Assembly (NCBI GenBank): GCA_023229785.1
Contig: JALNYV010000006.1
Coordinates: 1 to 64,000 of the forward strand
DNA length: 64,000 nt
Source: Candidatus Dojkabacteria bacterium
GTDB lineage: Bacteria > Patescibacteria > Dojkabacteria > SC72
Direction of reading: 5' to 3'
Shown: positions 62,994-64,000 of the stretch, piece by piece
Position numbering within the stretch: the stretch's first letter is position 1
Layout: each line of letters starts with the position of its first letter
Notes under the pieces: model-generated
The model's input: only the letters and a program-made list of their open reading frames with translations
What the model was told of the DNA's origin: nothing
Databases searched by the model: none
Position numbers and translations under genes: made by a program

Positions 62994-63387
62994 CTTGATT
63001 CCTCATTGTTTCTCCATATCTCAACCACTTCTTCATTAATAAATCATTGTCCTTGAACAACCAATTAACTGTTCTAATATATGAACTAGGACTTTGTATG
63101 AACCTAATATCAGTCAGAGCCATTCTAATGATGGCTGGATCTGGATTTTTAATAGCATCAAGCTGCCAGGGTTCTAACTTCACAGCTAGCTTCTGAGCAG
63201 CTAATGTGGGATTTTTGAGAAAGACCACAGCCCAGGGTTGGTGTCTAATAGCTGCTAATTGAACTGCTTCACTTGGATTGGCAATTCTGGTTACAGCATG
63301 TCCTTTTCTTCTAACCATAGCAATCTGCTGTTTTTCAGATTTAGTGTTCCAATCAACTGGAAGTTTCGCTACCTCTATTAATTTCAT
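62989..63387 (-). CDS. Alpha-repeat protein (DUF4116-like family)
   Basis: A 132-residue protein beginning MKLIEVAKLPVDWNTKSEKQ. Repeats N-P-S-E-A-V-Q-L-A-A-I and N-P-T-L-A-A-Q-K-L-A-V; terminal D-L-L-M-K-K-W-L-R-Y-G. Start overlaps the stop of the next copy upstream by four bases, so the tandem copies are coupled. Confidence 0.78.
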   Translation of the reverse strand: MKLIEVAKLPVDWNTKSEKQQIAMVRRKGHAVTRIANPSEAVQLAAIRHQPWAVVFLKNPTLAAQKLAVKLEPWQLDAIKNPDPAIIRMALTDIRFIQSPSSYIRTVNWLFKDNDLLMKKWLRYGETMRNQE

Positions 63388-63980
63388 TCTTCTTCCCTCA
63401 TTGCTTCACCATATCTAAGCCATTTTTTCATTAATAGTGTATTATTAGCAAATATCTTTCGTACAGACTCCTCATACCCAGCTTTGTGATTTATAAGGCG
63501 GGGTGTTGTTAATGCCATCTTAATTATAGATGGGTCTGGATTATTAATATCATCTATTATATCACAATTTTTCATAATCACTGCTCTTTGAACATATAGT
63601 GTTGGATGTTCAATATATATAATAACCCTTATGGACTGATTGATTGCAGCTATCTGAACATCTTCACTGGGATCCGTTATGTGTTGAATTGCCCATCCAT
63701 CTTGTGTAACTGCGGCTAATTGAACCGCTTCACTTGGACTTTTGATGTGTTGAATCGCGGAACCATATTTTGTAGCAGCAGCTAGTTGAACAGCTTCAGA
63801 TGGATTTTTGATATATAGAATTGCGTGGCCATTTTGTGTAACTGCGGCTAATTGAACCGCTTCACTTGGACTTTTGATGTGTGACACACGATATCCATTC
63901 TTTTTAACTGCAGCTAATTGCTGCTTTTCAGATTTAGCACTCCAATCTACTGGTTGTTTAAATACATCTTTAACTTTCAT
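63384..63980 (-). CDS. Alpha-repeat protein (DUF4116-like family), longest copy
   Basis: A 198-residue protein beginning MKVKDVFKQPVDWSAKSEKQ with AAGGT ribosome site. It has five near-perfect repeats of 23-24 residues (S-P-S-E-A-V-Q-L-A-A-V-T-Q-N/D-G and A-I-[LQ]-[YH]-I-K-x-P), then the terminal N-N-T-L-L-M-K-K-W-L-R-Y-G. The near-identity of adjacent repeats suggests recent internal expansion. Confidence 0.8.
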   Translation of the reverse strand: MKVKDVFKQPVDWSAKSEKQQLAAVKKNGYRVSHIKSPSEAVQLAAVTQNGHAILYIKNPSEAVQLAAATKYGSAIQHIKSPSEAVQLAAVTQDGWAIQHITDPSEDVQIAAINQSIRVIIYIEHPTLYVQRAVIMKNCDIIDDINNPDPSIIKMALTTPRLINHKAGYEESVRKIFANNTLLMKKWLRYGEAMREEE

Positions 63981-64000
63981 ACCTTGCCATCCTCATTGCT
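63970..64000 (-). CDS. C-terminal end of another alpha-repeat gene, cut by the window edge
   Basis: The visible codons read A-M-R-M-A-R-Y-E-S then stop (63970-63972), overlapping the start of the 63384-63980 gene. A-M-R is where the family's R-Y-G-E-A-M-R-E-E tail would be, so a third tandem copy probably continues to the right. Confidence 0.45.
   Translation of the reverse strand, partial: AMRMARYES

Noticed and set aside
63500..63950. CRISPR-like regular spacing of similar 70-base units
   Set aside because: The units are coding repeats (E-A-V-Q-L-A-A-V) of the alpha-repeat protein, without spacers.

Overview
The window is a continuous stretch of a large, AT-rich, tailed-phage genome, most likely a jumbo myovirus related to the T4 superfamily. 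The evidence is a gp23-type capsid homologue, PhoH, a T4 RnlA-like RNA ligase, T4-style late promoters (TATAAATA and variants), proteins with core/internal-protein-like N-termini, a GH19 endolysin, two tRNA clusters, at least seven free-standing homing-type endonucleases and dense packing of short genes. Most genes lie on the minus strand; short plus-strand islands end in convergent terminators. The host cannot be named. Good TTGACA/TATAAT promoters and AGGAG ribosome sites suggest an ordinary sigma-70 bacterial host.

Layout. 1-7.9 kb: a minus-strand accessory block holding acetate kinase and a PduL-type phosphotransacylase (together an acetyl-CoA to acetate plus ATP pathway), a ClpP-like protease, a Lar-like protein and two membrane-attached retropepsin-like proteases. 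8-17.2 kb: virion-type genes including a 666-residue segmented acidic protein, an ADP-ribosyltransferase-like protein and a secreted, degenerate HNH protein split by three repeats. 17.2-24.6 kb: nucleotide metabolism (Nudix, QueE, DpdA-like transglycosylase, phosphoribosyltransferase, DEDD exonuclease, dCTP-deaminase-like). 24.6-31.6 kb: RNA ligase, capsid-fold paralogue, NADAR, Pth2 and dUTPase. 31.6-33.0 kb: a highly structured non-coding tract, an FmdB-like zinc-ribbon gene with a probable AUU start, and three tRNAs. 33-43.5 kb: small unknowns, a large endonuclease, Hsp20, a nucleotidyltransferase, a HAD protein, aspartate decarboxylase (PanD) and a cupin. 43.5-48.1 kb: a second tRNA cluster and a duplicated unit with kinase-like genes. 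48.2-53.1 kb: RnlA-type ligase, ADP-ribosylglycohydrolase and endolysin. 53-64 kb: repeat proteins, PhoH and a MoxR AAA plus VWA pair bracketed by sister HNH endonucleases.

How the genes fit together. Two promoter classes are visible: sigma-70-like promoters mostly before metabolic, RNA and tRNA genes, and T4-like late octamers mostly before virion-type genes. Many late genes begin with a short M-[KL]-L-x-E-[IL] or W-D-I-x-x-I-R-x-x-A-G-x-x-E segment that resembles the T4 capsid-targeting/core peptides cleaved by the gp21 protease. I infer a large set of packaged, possibly injected proteins: kinase-like, ART-like, nucleotidyltransferase and alpha-repeat proteins. The accessory genes point to three themes: acetyl-CoA/CoA metabolism (AckA, PduL, PanD), 7-deazaguanine DNA modification (QueE, DpdA) and RNA/ADP-ribose repair (two ligases, Pth2, HAD, NADAR, DraG). 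All assignments rest on reading motifs by eye; no database search was possible.
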